Below are positions 1 through 12,760 of a stretch of 64,000 nt of DNA, in pieces (the first letter of the stretch is position 1; every line of letters begins with the position of its first letter). The notes beneath the pieces were generated by a model that worked only from the letters and a program-made list of their open reading frames with translations, was not told where the DNA came from and ran no database searches. This DNA comes from Embiotoca jacksoni (Eukaryota > Chordata > Actinopteri > Embiotocidae), in contig JAKOON010000019.1 in NCBI GenBank assembly GCA_022577435.1, positions 1,673,759 through 1,737,758 of the forward strand, written 5' to 3'. The position numbers and the translations under genes are program-made.

Positions 1-46
1 TGGAGCTGGAGCAGCTGCAGGATATGTGGCTAGTTTCTTCTTTTGA
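1..46 (+). CDS. 3' end of a neighbouring ISG12/IFI27-like gene (partial)
   Basis: The first 46 bases read in frame as an Ala/Gly-rich tail ending GYVASSFF and a TGA stop at 44-46. They nearly match the last codons of the complete ISG12 gene at 961-2315 (GYVARRFV then TGA), and the following bases (AAAGTCAGGAAGATCATAT) match too. This is therefore the terminal exon of a tandem paralogue whose body lies outside the window. Only the C-terminus is visible, so whether this copy is functional cannot be judged. Confidence 0.75.
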   Translation, partial: GAGAAAGYVASFFF

Positions 47-525
47 AAGTCAGGAAGATCATATATTTCATTTCGGGGAGTGTCTGAATACTAGTTTCTA
101 TTTCTGAGAAACGACACTAACTTCCAACATGTGAACACTAGAGGGCGCCACAGGAGCACGAGACAGTTTGGATGAATCACCACACCAAAGGTTTCTGGAA
201 AACTGACACTTCGGTGTAAAACAATTATGATATCCGCAATTAAATTATATAATAATATTGTATTCTATTATTTCATTTATTCTTATTATTTTTATTTCTG
301 TATTCTAAGCTTGGGCAGCCAAGGTACTCTGTCAGTTCATAATGTTCTTCATGTTTTTAGGTTCTACAGCCAACATAAACATCGTGTACCTTGGTGAGTT
401 ATTCTTCACCATTTGTCCCTTAAGTTGTTTAGTATCATACATTGTATTAATGTTCTGCCATTTATATTTCATTACACTTTAAATAGGCCACTTTTACTTA
501 TAATAGTGTCAGTAAAGTTACTGAC

Positions 526-568
<43 letters not shown>
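526..568. repeat. (AAGA)n microsatellite
   Basis: About eleven AAGA tetramers run without interruption between the two ISG12 copies, upstream of the ISRE-like site. The remainder of 47-637 is AT-rich spacer in which I see no gene. Confidence 0.9.
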
Positions 569-637
569 CAGTGAGGGAAAAGTACGAACTTGAACAGTAA
601 TGTTTTCAGATTCTAACTTTGTATAAAAACAAATGAT

Positions 638-651
638 CTTTCATTTTCACT
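638..651 (-). promoter_or_regulatory. ISRE-like site upstream of the ISG12 gene
   Basis: CTTTCATTTTCACT fits the interferon-stimulated response element in reverse orientation (TTTCNNTTTC core), about 310 bases before the ISG12 start codon. A weaker GAACTGAAAA lies at 675-684. IRF/ISGF3 binding here would fit a family known to be induced by interferon. This is a motif match only; the transcription start was not located. Confidence 0.55.
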
Positions 652-960
652 GAATCTCGACATGAGCAGAGTTTGAACTGAAAAGGTTTCACTGACACTA
701 AATAACTTCCATACAGCAGGATATGTCTCTCCCTACTGATGAAGGTTCAGTATTACATCAACATTCACTCTGCTCACTGTATTTCAGTTCGTAATTTAAA
801 TGTGTGGTGATTAAATGTCTGTGTGACGCAGCATGTTTTGTTTATCCTGAAATCACATCCAACCCTCCTACTGTACATAAAGTCAGCTCCTCTTCCTGGT
901 ACTGAGAGTTGCCCAAAAAGTCAGTCCAGTTGCAGGATTGTCGTCAGATAATAGAAAGAC

Positions 961-2315
961 ATGGATCCCGGTAAGTCATCAGACATTTAGCAGACACAAG
1001 TAACATTTCTGAGCTCAATGACAGCCGTCGTGTTAATTGTCTTTGGTCAGGCTTGCTGATGTTTTGCTTGTAGTTACATGTTCATGTATGTTCTTGTGTT
1101 TCAGTGACAGTTTTGACTGTTGCAGCAGGAGCAGGTAAGACCTCAGAAGAGACTTAAAGAGTCACTTGTCTTTACTTTTTCATCTGAGTTGAAACCTTTT
1201 ATTTAGAAAAAACCTTTGGTGCATGCACATTTATTTTTTGGATTGATTTATTTCAATCATGTATTAACTGTCTCTGCCTTGTTCTCGTCCATGTGCAGCA
1301 GGAGCTGTGGTCGGTGCTCCTTTGGTTCTGGGGGCCATAGGTTTCACCTCAGCTGGGATAGCAGCAGGCTCCTACGCTGCAGGCATGATGTCCGCAGCAG
1401 CAACTGCTAACGGAGGAGCGGTGGCAGCGGGGAGTCTGGTGGCTGTTTGCCAGTCAATAGGTAAACATCATAGTTAGATATTTCATATGGTTTCAGCTGT
1501 TGCATGTTAATGGTGATATGATAGGTGTTGCAGCAACAATCAAAGGTGAATCATGTGTTTTATAACTTTTCATAATATCCTCTGTAGTGCAGCAGCATCA
1601 CTGTAAAATCCACAAGTGTGAAATTATAAATATCTTTGTTTAGTTCCAGAATTGTGAAGAAGTAAGCAGATTAGGTTCAACAACAACAGACTACAATACT
1701 GATGGAAATGTTTCTGTTTCATTTACTTCTTTGGTATAAAATTAACAATAACACTGTTGACTGTGTTTCTTGGTTGTTTGTATATAATATATATAGATAT
1801 ATACAGTACTGTATATACTGTATATACTGTGCATTTTATATTTCATATTTTTTACTGCTATTTTACTGCTATTTTATTGCTTTTCTATTGTTCTATTATT
1901 ATCTTATTGCTTCTGTATGCTGCTGTAGCGAAACAATGTCCCCTCGGGGATTAATAAAGTAACTACCTAACCTAACCCAACCTAACCTAAAACAAAGCTT
2001 CTCTGCAGCTTGATCATGTGATCAAATTCATGATTTTTTTGGAAATCAAACCTCACACATGTAAATCTTGCTGTAGGTGCTGCTGGTCTGTCAGCGACTG
2101 TTGGTGCAGCTGGAGCTGCAGCAGCTGCGGCTGGAGCTGCTGCGGCTGCGGTTGGAACTGGAGCAGCTGCGGCTGGAACTGCTGCGGCTGCGGCTGCGGC
2201 TGCGGCTGGAACTGGAGCAGTTGCGGTTGGAACTGGAGCAGTTGCGGTTGGAACTGCAGCAGCTGTGGCTGGAGCTGGAGCAGCTGCAGGATATGTGGCT
2301 CGTCGCTTCGTTTGA
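961..2315 (+). CDS. isg12: Interferon-inducible ISG12/IFI27-like protein, four coding exons
   Basis: Coding exons are 961-970, 1105-1134, 1299-1460 and 2077-2315, joined by GT-AG introns with consistent phase (phase 1 throughout), giving 146 residues. The start MDP|VTVLTVAAGA is followed by a glycine-rich hydrophobic core (AGAVVGAPLVLGAIGF, then GIAAGSYAAGMMSAAA), typical of the ISG12 (Ifi-6-16) domain. Family members are small hydrophobic membrane proteins, often mitochondrial, induced by type I interferon and tied to apoptosis and antiviral defence. Exon 4 encodes a long tail almost wholly of Ala, Gly, Val and Thr before the GYVARRFV end, so the protein is longer than many relatives. The exon 3 acceptor is a tandem CAGCAG (NAGNAG), so an isoform lacking one residue is possible. 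Strong family call; the exact orthologue is unresolved because fish carry several copies. Confidence 0.85.
1755..1990 (+). mobile_element. LINE 3'-end fragment in ISG12 intron 3
   Basis: This AT-rich stretch ends in CCCCTCGGGGATTAATAAAG followed by degenerate CCTAA/CTACC repeats. It is the reverse complement of the 3' end of the LINE copies at 3009 and 7995, which finish with the same hairpin-like CCCCGAGGGG and a TACC tail. It is a 5'-truncated insertion in sense orientation inside intron 3 and carries no coding sequence. Confidence 0.8.
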
Positions 2316-2399
2316 AAGTCAGGAAGATCATATAACTGAAATCTGCCATTTTATTTTGGTGTTTCTGCAAATATATTTACTTTGTTCCAGCTTTCACCA

Positions 2400-2405
2400 A
2401 ATAAA
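2400..2405 (+). promoter_or_regulatory. Polyadenylation signal of ISG12
   Basis: AATAAA lies 85 bases after the ISG12 stop codon, a normal distance for a 3' UTR. No other candidate is closer. Confidence 0.6.
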
Positions 2406-2843
2406 AGCAATGTTCCAATATTATGCATCTGAAAGTGTTTACTGACTTATTGTCTTAATTTAAATGAAGTATTTTACTGTATAAAAACTGCAAAGGTTTA
2501 AACCTCAGGTGTATCACTCAACAAGTTCCAAGCATGTATATGGTGTTATAATCTTATTTAGACACCCAAACATGAAGTCTACAGTCAACAAGGTTTTCTT
2601 TACAACTTATTAAAGAATGTTGTGAATGCAGGTTTAAAGGAACAATCTGAACTAAACTGGTTTATCAGCTCTGATGATCCAATGATGAGGAAGACTCATC
2701 CTCAGAAATGTTCACTGTTTGTTTCCTCTCCTGTTCTTCGTATTTTGTTTGTTGCATATTTTCCAAAACACTATGACGAACTGTTATAAATTGCAATCAG
2801 CACAAAAATAGAGGAAAAAAAACCTCCAGCGGTGCAGACATAT
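2406..2843. other. Intergenic spacer, nothing recognised
   Basis: AT-rich sequence between ISG12 and the duplicated segment. I see no open frame with protein character, RNA gene or ordered repeat. Confidence 0.5.
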
Positions 2844-2856
2844 CAGGATGATACAC

Positions 2857-4440
2857 ATCCTGGGCGAGGCTACAGCATCCTGTTTCAGAGTCATTGGTCC
2901 TGGTATGTTGTTATCAGCTGTTTCCTTGAACGTGTGTTGGTGTTTGTCTCCCCCTGCTGTCATGAGGAAGAATCATTTTGACCACTGATCATTTCAATCG
3001 TTTTTTAGGTAGGTAGGTATTTACTTTATTAATCCCCGAGGGGAAATTTTTTTCGCTACAGCAGCATACATACAGAAGCAATAAGACAATAATAGAAACA
3101 ATAGAATAAAATAATAGAATAGAATAGAATAATATAATAATAGAAAAGCAATAAAATAAAATAGCAGTAAATAGTAGTAAAAAATATAAATATAAAATAT
3201 AAAATGCACAGTATATACAGTACATTATATATCTATATATATTATATACAACAAACCAAGAAACAGTCAACATATATATATATATACAGTACAGTATATA
3301 TATCTATATATATAATATACAAACAAACCAAATATACAAACAAACCATTTTTAAAGTCCAGAGTTTTATTGTTCCTTGTGGGGCAGTTAACATACTGGTG
3401 CAAAGTTGGCAGTACTTTATCCAGACTGGTTAAAGTCTCCAGTAACTAACAAAAATGCACCGGGATGCTTAGTCTGAAGTTTAGCCACAGTGGAGTGGAT
3501 GGTGTCCACTGCTGCCTCTACGTCAGCTGATGGAGGAACGTACACAGCGATAACGATGACGTGAACTCCCTCGGTAAATAATAAGGGCGCATCCCCACGG
3601 CTCGAAGTTCAATGTCCGGGCCACAAAAACGTTCCTTCACACACGTGGTCGGGATTGCACCACCTCTCGTTCACATAGACTGCAATCCCTCCACCTTTCT
3701 TCTTGCCGCTCCGAACAACGTCTCTGTCCGCCCGAACAGTCCTGAAGCCGGGTACGACCGCGCTGTGGTCCGGGAGATGTGAGTGCAGCCATGTCTCGGT
3801 GAAACACATGATGCTGCACTCCCGGTACTCTCTCTGGGTCTTTACCAGCGCGCCGAGCTCGTCCGTCTTGTTAACCAACGACCTCACGTTCCCCGTTAAG
3901 ATCTCCGGTACCGATGGTTTATATCTCCTCCTTTCCGCCTTTAGTTTAGCTCCAGCTCTGCAACCCCGACGTCTTCTCCGAAGTTCAACGGGGATCTCAG
4001 GCCTCGCTCCGGGCAGCAGCAGTAGAGGGCTACTCAGCGCGATCAGCTGATCACAAGAGTAAACAATAACAGAGCCCCCATCCAGAAACGTGGAAAAATT
4101 ACAGTCCATTACGGACCGTTAACTTAACACACGAGAGAAAGAAAAAAAAAAACAACTCCGAAGAGGAGAAAGGCTTAAAAAATACTAATAATACTAATAA
4201 CAAGGGGAGGGGAGCTGCTGCAACAGGCTGCCTCTAGCGCGGCGCCATCTTACCGGTCTCTTCCTGGCGTCTCTAAAGTAACACCAACCTTTCATAGACT
4301 TGTCACTCCTGCTTTTTATTCTGATTCTTAATTGTGAGTAAGAAAATTTAATTCTTTTCACCTCTACAACCCACTGAACATTTCTCAAATTGCTTTTCAA
4401 CAGGAGAAAAAGAGGGACACAGTAGTTGTTTTTCAAATAT
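2857..4440. repeat. Duplicated segment, copy 1, split by a LINE insertion
   Basis: Bases 2857-3008 and 4253-4440 together match 12415-12760 nearly base for base, while 3009-4252 is inserted LINE sequence absent from the second copy. Each copy lies downstream of a 5'-nucleotidase gene (400 bases after gene A, 1.2 kb after NT5C1A), so the pair probably marks the tandem duplication that produced the two genes. An interspersed repeat is the alternative explanation. Confidence 0.8.
3009..4252 (-). mobile_element. Internally deleted LINE (endonuclease region plus 3' end only)
   Basis: Read on the minus strand, the element begins with GTAAGATGGCGCCGCGC (a YY1-like AAGATGGC near the 5' end). It then encodes the N-terminal part of an apurinic-type endonuclease (ATG at 4109; LTGNVRSLVNKTDEL and FTETWLHSH motifs), and near 3340 jumps straight to the AT-rich 3' end with the TACC tail at 3009. 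The reverse transcriptase region present in the copy at 7995-11389 (about 2.2 kb) is missing. The frame also stops at 3609, so the copy cannot move on its own. Its 5' end is about 50 bases longer than that of the larger copy. Confidence 0.85.
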
Positions 4441-4756
4441 AACCATAGCTACTCACTGAATTTACTGGGTGAAGAATACTACATTCATCAGTACACATCC
4501 ATATACAACATTGTATTTGATTATTGTAAGAAATGCTGTGATCAGCTGTTTTACAATTTGGCTTGAATGCGTTTAGTTGTCTGTTTATAAAGTATAATAA
4601 AACTCCTATTACTCATTTTTATGCTTTTTCTTTTCTCTCGACTCTAAAACAGATGACTCAGTGCTGTGAGCTCCACAGAAATGTTTAACATTAATACAAT
4701 AAAATGCTTCCTACTACTACTACCACAGTAACAACGACAGAATAGGTATATATATT
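4441..4756. other. Intergenic spacer, nothing recognised
   Basis: AT-rich sequence between the duplicated segment and the 3' UTR of the nucleotidase-like gene. No open frame, RNA gene or ordered repeat was seen. Confidence 0.5.
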
Positions 4757-4762
4757 TTTATT
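4757..4762 (-). promoter_or_regulatory. Polyadenylation signal of nucleotidase gene A
   Basis: TTTATT on the plus strand reads AATAAA on the gene strand, 83 bases past the TAA stop at 4845-4847. Confidence 0.55.
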
Positions 4763-4844
4763 TATGTCTTTAATGCATCATGATGACAGTATTTTCCCAT
4801 CAATTAGAACATAATGTTGATCCTGATAATCAATTGCCTTCTGC

Positions 4845-7406
<2,562 letters not shown>

Positions 7407-7416
7407 CTCACCGACT

Positions 7417-7476
7417 CAGCTCACTCTTCAGCTCACTCTTCAGCTCACTCTTCAGCTCACTCTTCAGGTCACTCTT
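7417..7476. repeat. 12-bp tandem repeat in the 5' UTR of gene A
   Basis: Five copies of CAGCTCACTCTT (the fifth reads CAGGTCACTCTT) lie between the TATA box and the ATG. They are therefore probably transcribed as AAGAGTGAGCTG repeats in the leader. Confidence 0.85.
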
Positions 7477-7496
7477 CAGCATCTACTCTGAGGACT

Positions 7497-7504
7497 CTTT
7501 TATA
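7497..7504 (-). promoter_or_regulatory. TATA box of nucleotidase gene A
   Basis: The minus strand reads TATAAAAG about 90 bases upstream of the ATG at 7406. This places the start site near 7470, at the upstream edge of the 12-bp repeat. From 7505 to 7987 I see no gene or ordered repeat. Confidence 0.6.
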
Positions 7505-7987
7505 ATCCTTTTTGGTTTCGTGTTCTCTTGATTTACACGTGACTGATGAATGTTTTAAGGAAGGGCAGAGCAGTTTGAACTTGTTTCTTGGTAACATGAG
7601 TAATTATTGGGCATGTGATAACAGATTTTTGAATTCACCCAGTGATGAACACAGGCCCATGGAATAAATGGCCGGTGGATTTAGGTCCAAATAAACAAGG
7701 TTTTTTTCAGTTTAAAGTGATTTTTGATTCTATTTTCTGAACAGTTTAAAAAAATCCCACGTGTTGTCCTTTAATAAAGTGACAATATGAGTCTATACTG
7801 TTAGCATGATCGTTAACTCTGAGCTGCTAGATGATACAAGTTTATTAAAATGGCGGGAGTACGTGGGCTAAAAGGCCTGAGGGATTATAAATTATTAATA
7901 TTAAAGAAAAGTAAATTCAACATTGCATTCTTACATTAGATCACACATCATTGATGTGACATTTTGAGTTTCAGACCAAAACCCATC

Positions 7988-10900
7988 GTGTATGGTAGGT
8001 AGGTAGGTAGGTATATACTTTATTAATCCCCGAGGGGAAATTTTTTCACCACAGCAGCATACATACAGAAGCAATAAGACAATAATAGAAACAATAGAAT
8101 AAAATAATAGAATAGAATAATATAATAATAGAAAAGCAATAAAATAAAATAGCAGTAAATAGCAGTAAAAAATATAAATATAAAATGCACAGTATATACA
8201 GTATATATACAGTACATTATATATCTATATATATTATATACAACAAACCAATAAACACAGTCAACATATATATATATGTGTATATATACATACAGTACAG
8301 TATATATCTATATATATAATATACAAGCAACCAAGAAACACAGTCAACAGTGTTATTGTACTGTGATGGATTTTGCCAGAGGTGAGTTATTGTAAAGTCT
8401 TATGGCAGTGGGCAGGAATGATCTCCTGTATCTGTCCTTGTGACAGCGGAGCTGGAGGAATCTTTTGGAGAAAGTGCTCCGCTGTCCCTGCAGCAGGTGG
8501 TGGAGAGGGTGGACAGGATTATCCAAGATGGACAATAGTTTGTTCAGCGTCCTCCTCTCCACCACCTTTTCCAGGCTGTCCAGTTTGTAGCCGATGATGG
8601 AGCCGGCCTTCTTAACCAGTTTGTTAAGTCTGTTGGTGTCTCCTGCTCCAATGCTGCCCCCCCAGCAGACCACAGCGAAGTACAAAGCACTGGCCACAAC
8701 AGACTGGTAAAACATCTCCAACATCTCGCTGCACACATTGAAGGATCGAAGTTTCCTCAAGAAAAAGAGTCGACTCATCCCCTTCTTGTAGACAGCGTTG
8801 ATGTTGGTCTTCCAGTTCAGTCTGTTGTCGATGAACACACCAGGTACTTGTACTCCTCAACCATGTCCACCTCCTCTCCCAGAACTCTCAGCGGTTGTGG
8901 AGCCGTCGTCTTCCTCCTGAAGTCGACCACCATCTCTCTGGTCTCGGCCACGTTCAGGAGCAGGTGATTTCTTCCCGCCCACTCCACAAAGTCCTCCACT
9001 ACTGCCCTGTACTCGTCCTCCCGTCCATCCCTTATACATCCTACCACTGCAGAGTCATCAGAGAACTTCTGCAGATGGCAGGACTCTGAGTTGTACTGGG
9101 AGTCAGTGGTGTAGAAGGTGAACAGAAAGGGAGACAGAACAGTTCCCTGAGGAGCTCCAGTACCACTGACCACCGTATCAGACAGCACACTGCCCAGATG
9201 GACAAACTGTGGTCTGCCTGTCAGGTAGTCAGTGATCCAGGAGACGGTGGACGTGTCCACCACCACCACCCGCAGCTTCTCACTCAGCAGCAGTGGTTGG
9301 ATGGTGTTAAATGCACTGGAGAAATCAAAGAAAGTGATTCTCACAGATTCACCGGTTCCATCCAGGTGAGACTGAGCTCGTTGCAGCAGGTAGATGATGG
9401 CGTCGTCCACTCCCACACGAGGCTGGTACGCAAATTGCAGAGGGTCCAGTGAAGATTTCACCAGCGGCCTGAGGTGGGCCAAGACCAGCCTCTCCAGAAC
9501 CTTCATCACATGAGATGTGAGGGCAACCGGTCGGTAGTCGTTGAGGCCAGATGGAGTCGTCTTCTTGGGGACAGGAACCAGACAGGACGTCTTCCACAGC
9601 ACCGGGACCTCCTCCTGCTTCAGGCTCAGGTTGAAGAGGTGTTGTAGGACCTCAGCCAGCTGGACGGCGCAGGTCTTCAGGACCCCGGGGCTGATGCCGT
9701 CAGGTCCTGCAGCCTTGCGCTGGTGGATTCTCTCCAGCTGTCTCCTAACCTGGCCAGTCGTCACAGAGATGAGGGTGGGGGTGGAGGGGGGGTCAAGGTG
9801 TCGATGGAGGAAGAGCCCTTTGAGATTGAGGGCTCTATGCAGTTCACCAGGGGGCGCAGAGGGGGAGGGGGGGAGGCAGCAGCAGCAGAGGTGTTTGGGA
9901 GGTGTGAGGTGTGGAGGAGACAGATGAGGGTGGTGAACTAAACCTGTTGAAGAAACAGTTTAGTTCATTTGACCTCTCCAGGGAGCCCCCTGGTCGTCTC
10001 TCTCTCCCCTTGAACCCAGTAATCTCCTTCATACCGGTCCACACCTCCCTCACGTTGTTCTGTTGGAGTTTGGCCTCCAGCTTCCTCCTGTAGGAGTCCT
10101 TGCACTCCCTGAGCTTCTCCTTCAGGTGGCGCTGCACTCTCCTGAGCTCCTCCCTGTCCCCAGACCTGAAAGCTGCTTTCTTCTTATTAAGAAGAACTTT
10201 CAGGTCACTGGTGATCCACGGCTTGTTGATGGGGAAGCATTTTACAGTCCGGGATGGTACGGTGGTGTGTTCACAGAATTTGATGTATTCTGTGATACAG
10301 TCCGTCCTGCTGTTGATGTCCTCCCCATGTGGTCCACACAGCACGTCTCAGTCTGTGGACTCAAAGCAGTCCTGCAGGGCTTCTTTAGCCTCCTGTGTCC
10401 ACCTCCTCACAGTCCTGGTGGTTACAGGCTGCCTCTGCACCAGAGGAACATACTTGGGAGTCAGCAGGACCAGGTTGTGATCTGATCTACCAAGGTGGGG
10501 AAGGGCAGTAGTACTGTATGCATCCATGGCATTAGCATACAGTAGGTCCAGAGTTTTATTGTTCCGTGTGGGGCAGTTAACATACTGGTGCAAAGTTGGC
10601 AGTACTTTATCCAGACTGGTTAAAGTCTCCAGTAACTAACAAAAATGCACCGGGATGCTTAGTCTGAAGTTTAGCCACAGTGGAGTGGATGGTGTCCACT
10701 GCTGCCTCTACGTCAGCTGATGGAGGAACGTACACAGCGATAACGATGACGTGAACTCCCTCGGTAAATAATAAGGGCGCATCCCCACGGCTAGAAGTTC
10801 AATGTCCGGGCCACAAAAACGTTCCTTCACACACGTGGTCGGGATTACACCACCTCTCGTTCACATAGACTGCAATCCCTCCACCTTTCTTCTTGCCGCT

Positions 10901-11396
10901 CCGAACAACGTCTCTGTCCGCCCGAACAGTCCTGAAGCCGGGTACGACCGCGCTGTGGTCCGGGAGATGTGAGTGCAGCCACGTCTCGGTGAAACACATG
11001 ATGCTGCACTCCCGGTACTCTCTCTGGGTCTTTACCAGCGCGCCGAGCTCGTCCGTCTTGTTAACCAACGACCTCACGTTCCCCGTTAAGATCTCCGGTA
11101 CCGATGGTTTATATCTCCTCCTTTCCGCCTTTAGTTTAGCTCCAGCTCTGCAACCCCGACGTCTTCTCCGAAGTTCAACGGGGATCTCAGGCCTCGCTCC
11201 GGGCAGCAGCAGTAGAGGGCTACTCAGCGCGATCAGCTGATCACAAGAGTAAACAATAACAGAGCCCCCATCCAGAAACGTGGAAAAATTACAGTCCATT
11301 ACGGACCGTTAACTTAACACACGAGAGAAAGAAAAACAACAACAACTCCGAAGAGGAGAAAGGCTTAAAAAATACTAATAATACTGTATGTGTATG
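7988..11396 (-). mobile_element. Near full-length CR1/L2/Rex-type LINE
   Basis: The element runs on the minus strand from about 11389 to 7995, with endonuclease, linker, reverse transcriptase, AT-rich 3' end and a tail of four TACC units next to GGGGATTAATAAAG. A possible target-site duplication GTGTATG flanks it at 7988-7994 and 11390-11396. Its 5' end stops about 50 bases short of that in the 3009-4252 copy. The clade is judged from motifs only (FSSAFNTIQP, GAPQGTVLSP, FSDD); CR1, L2 and Rex1 were not told apart. Confidence 0.88.
8353..11299 (-). pseudogene. LINE endonuclease-reverse transcriptase, frameshifted
   Basis: Pieces in different frames follow each other: endonuclease N-terminus (11299-10799; TGNVRSL, FTETWL) and endonuclease C-terminus (10593-10348; NKTLDLLYAN, LGRSDHNLVLL). 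Next come a linker with KPWITSDLKVLLNKKKAAF (10344-9844), reverse transcriptase (9764-8817; KAAGPDGISP, FDFSSAFNTI, GAPQGTVLSP, KFSDDSAVVG with the DD pair) and the C-terminal part (8838-8353; LRSFNVCSEMLEMFYQSV, AVVCWGG). Frameshifts or stops between the pieces, including one inside the endonuclease near 10610-10800, mean no full-length protein can be made. Open frames on the plus strand here are shadows. Confidence 0.88.
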
Positions 11397-12394
11397 AACA
11401 GAGGACAGACCTGGCTTTAACTCGTTTTGTATATTACCTGCTGCATTAGTCTGCATAAAAGCAGCCATCTCTGTTGGATGTATTCTGCTTTGATACAGCA
11501 TTGTATGAGGTAATAATATTCAGTTTTACTTAATCAGTAGAACAGTTTCCCGCTATGTGGCTCAACTTATCCTCGGTCGAGGCTCCATTTACTCCTCAAT
11601 GTGTGCAAGTTCAGCCCAGAGACCACTCTTTTAATTTGGTAAATCATATTTTAGCTTCAAATTCATTATTCAAAGGGACGCAACACATCTTGAAACATGT
11701 TTACACATTTTAGGTGGACACATTACGGTCACTGTCAACCCTCAAGTAGAAACTGCCTCAAATTATTCGCTTTCCCCAACCAATTAGTCAACAGTGAAGT
11801 TTTAGTCCCACTCTGTGTTACAACCAGGTGTTCAACATCCTCCTTCCTCCTTCAGTATCCCAGCAGTACCAGCTGGTATACAACTCTTGAAAACCTACTA
11901 ACTAACAAATATATAACATCACCTTCTTTTTTTATGGCTTACAGGATTATACAGCAGCAGGATCCACACTGTATTCAAACTTAGAGAGTTTGAAGACAAA
12001 CACAGCAGCAGTAACTCCATTCATTCTTTAAAGCTTCTGAAATGTTATTGTGCTGTTACGTAACCAACTTTCTCTGCACAGCAAACAGCTGAATTGTGCT
12101 CCACAATCACAGTTTCTGCAGAAAAATAATTGAGAATAAAGCAGTCGTGTAAAGAGATGAATTCAGCACCATCAGAGCTGACGATACATTTTATTTACAT
12201 CATCATGGCAAAAGAGAAACCTGCTCTTCCAGATGACGTGAAACTCACGATGGTTATTCAGGCGTTTTGTTCTATAAATCTATTGTTGTATAATTGGGCT
12301 TCACATTGATGAGAAAATATATATTAACATCGTGTGTTTTCCTTGATATGAAGTAACAGCAATGTCAAAGAAAAAACTCCTATAGTACCTGTGA
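11397..12394. other. Intergenic spacer, nothing recognised
   Basis: Roughly 1 kb of AT-rich sequence between the LINE and the second duplicated segment. No coding exon, RNA gene or repeat array was seen. Confidence 0.5.
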
Positions 12395-12429
12395 GCCTCG
12401 CCCAGGATGTGTATCATCCTGGGCGAGGC
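12395..12429. repeat. Perfect 15-bp inverted repeat (hairpin)
   Basis: GCCTCGCCCAGGATG and its exact reverse complement are separated by a five-base loop TGTAT. The matching place in copy 1 (2844-2862) keeps seven base pairs of the stem, with the loop in the opposite orientation (ATACA). Confidence 0.9.
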
Positions 12430-12760
12430 TACAGCATCCTATTTCAGAGTCATTGGTCCTGGTATGTTGTTATCAGCTGTTTCCTTGAACGTGTGTTGGT
12501 GTTTGTCTCCCCCTGCTGTCCTGAGGAAGAATCATTTTGACCACTGATCATTTCAATCCTTTTTTAGAGGTCTCTTCCTGGTGTCTCTAAAGTAACACCA
12601 ACCTTTCATAGACTTGTGACTCCTGCTTTTTATTCTGATTCTTAATTGTGAGTAAGAAAATTGAACTCTTTTCACCTCTACAACCCACTGAACATTTCTC
12701 AAATTGCTTTTCAATAGGAGAAAAAGAGGGACACAGTAGTTGTTTTTAAAATAGATATTT
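12415..12760. repeat. Duplicated segment, copy 2, without the LINE
   Basis: It matches 2857-3008 joined to 4253-4440 with few differences. At 12566-12571 the sequence TTTTTTAGAGGTCTC represents the unoccupied site where copy 1 carries the LINE. Confidence 0.85.

Noticed and set aside
1955..1990. Interstitial telomeric repeat
   Set aside because: The units are CCTAA and CTACC, not CCCTAA, and they form the degenerate tail of a LINE 3' end.
2018..2445. Cys/Trp-rich, Leu/Glu-rich and Gln/Pro-rich frames over the ISG12 terminal exon
   Set aside because: They are alternative-frame readings of the GCTGCGGCTG coding repeat of ISG12.
8373..10485. Plus-strand frames between 8.3 and 10.5 kb
   Set aside because: They are antisense shadows of the LINE endonuclease and reverse transcriptase on the minus strand.
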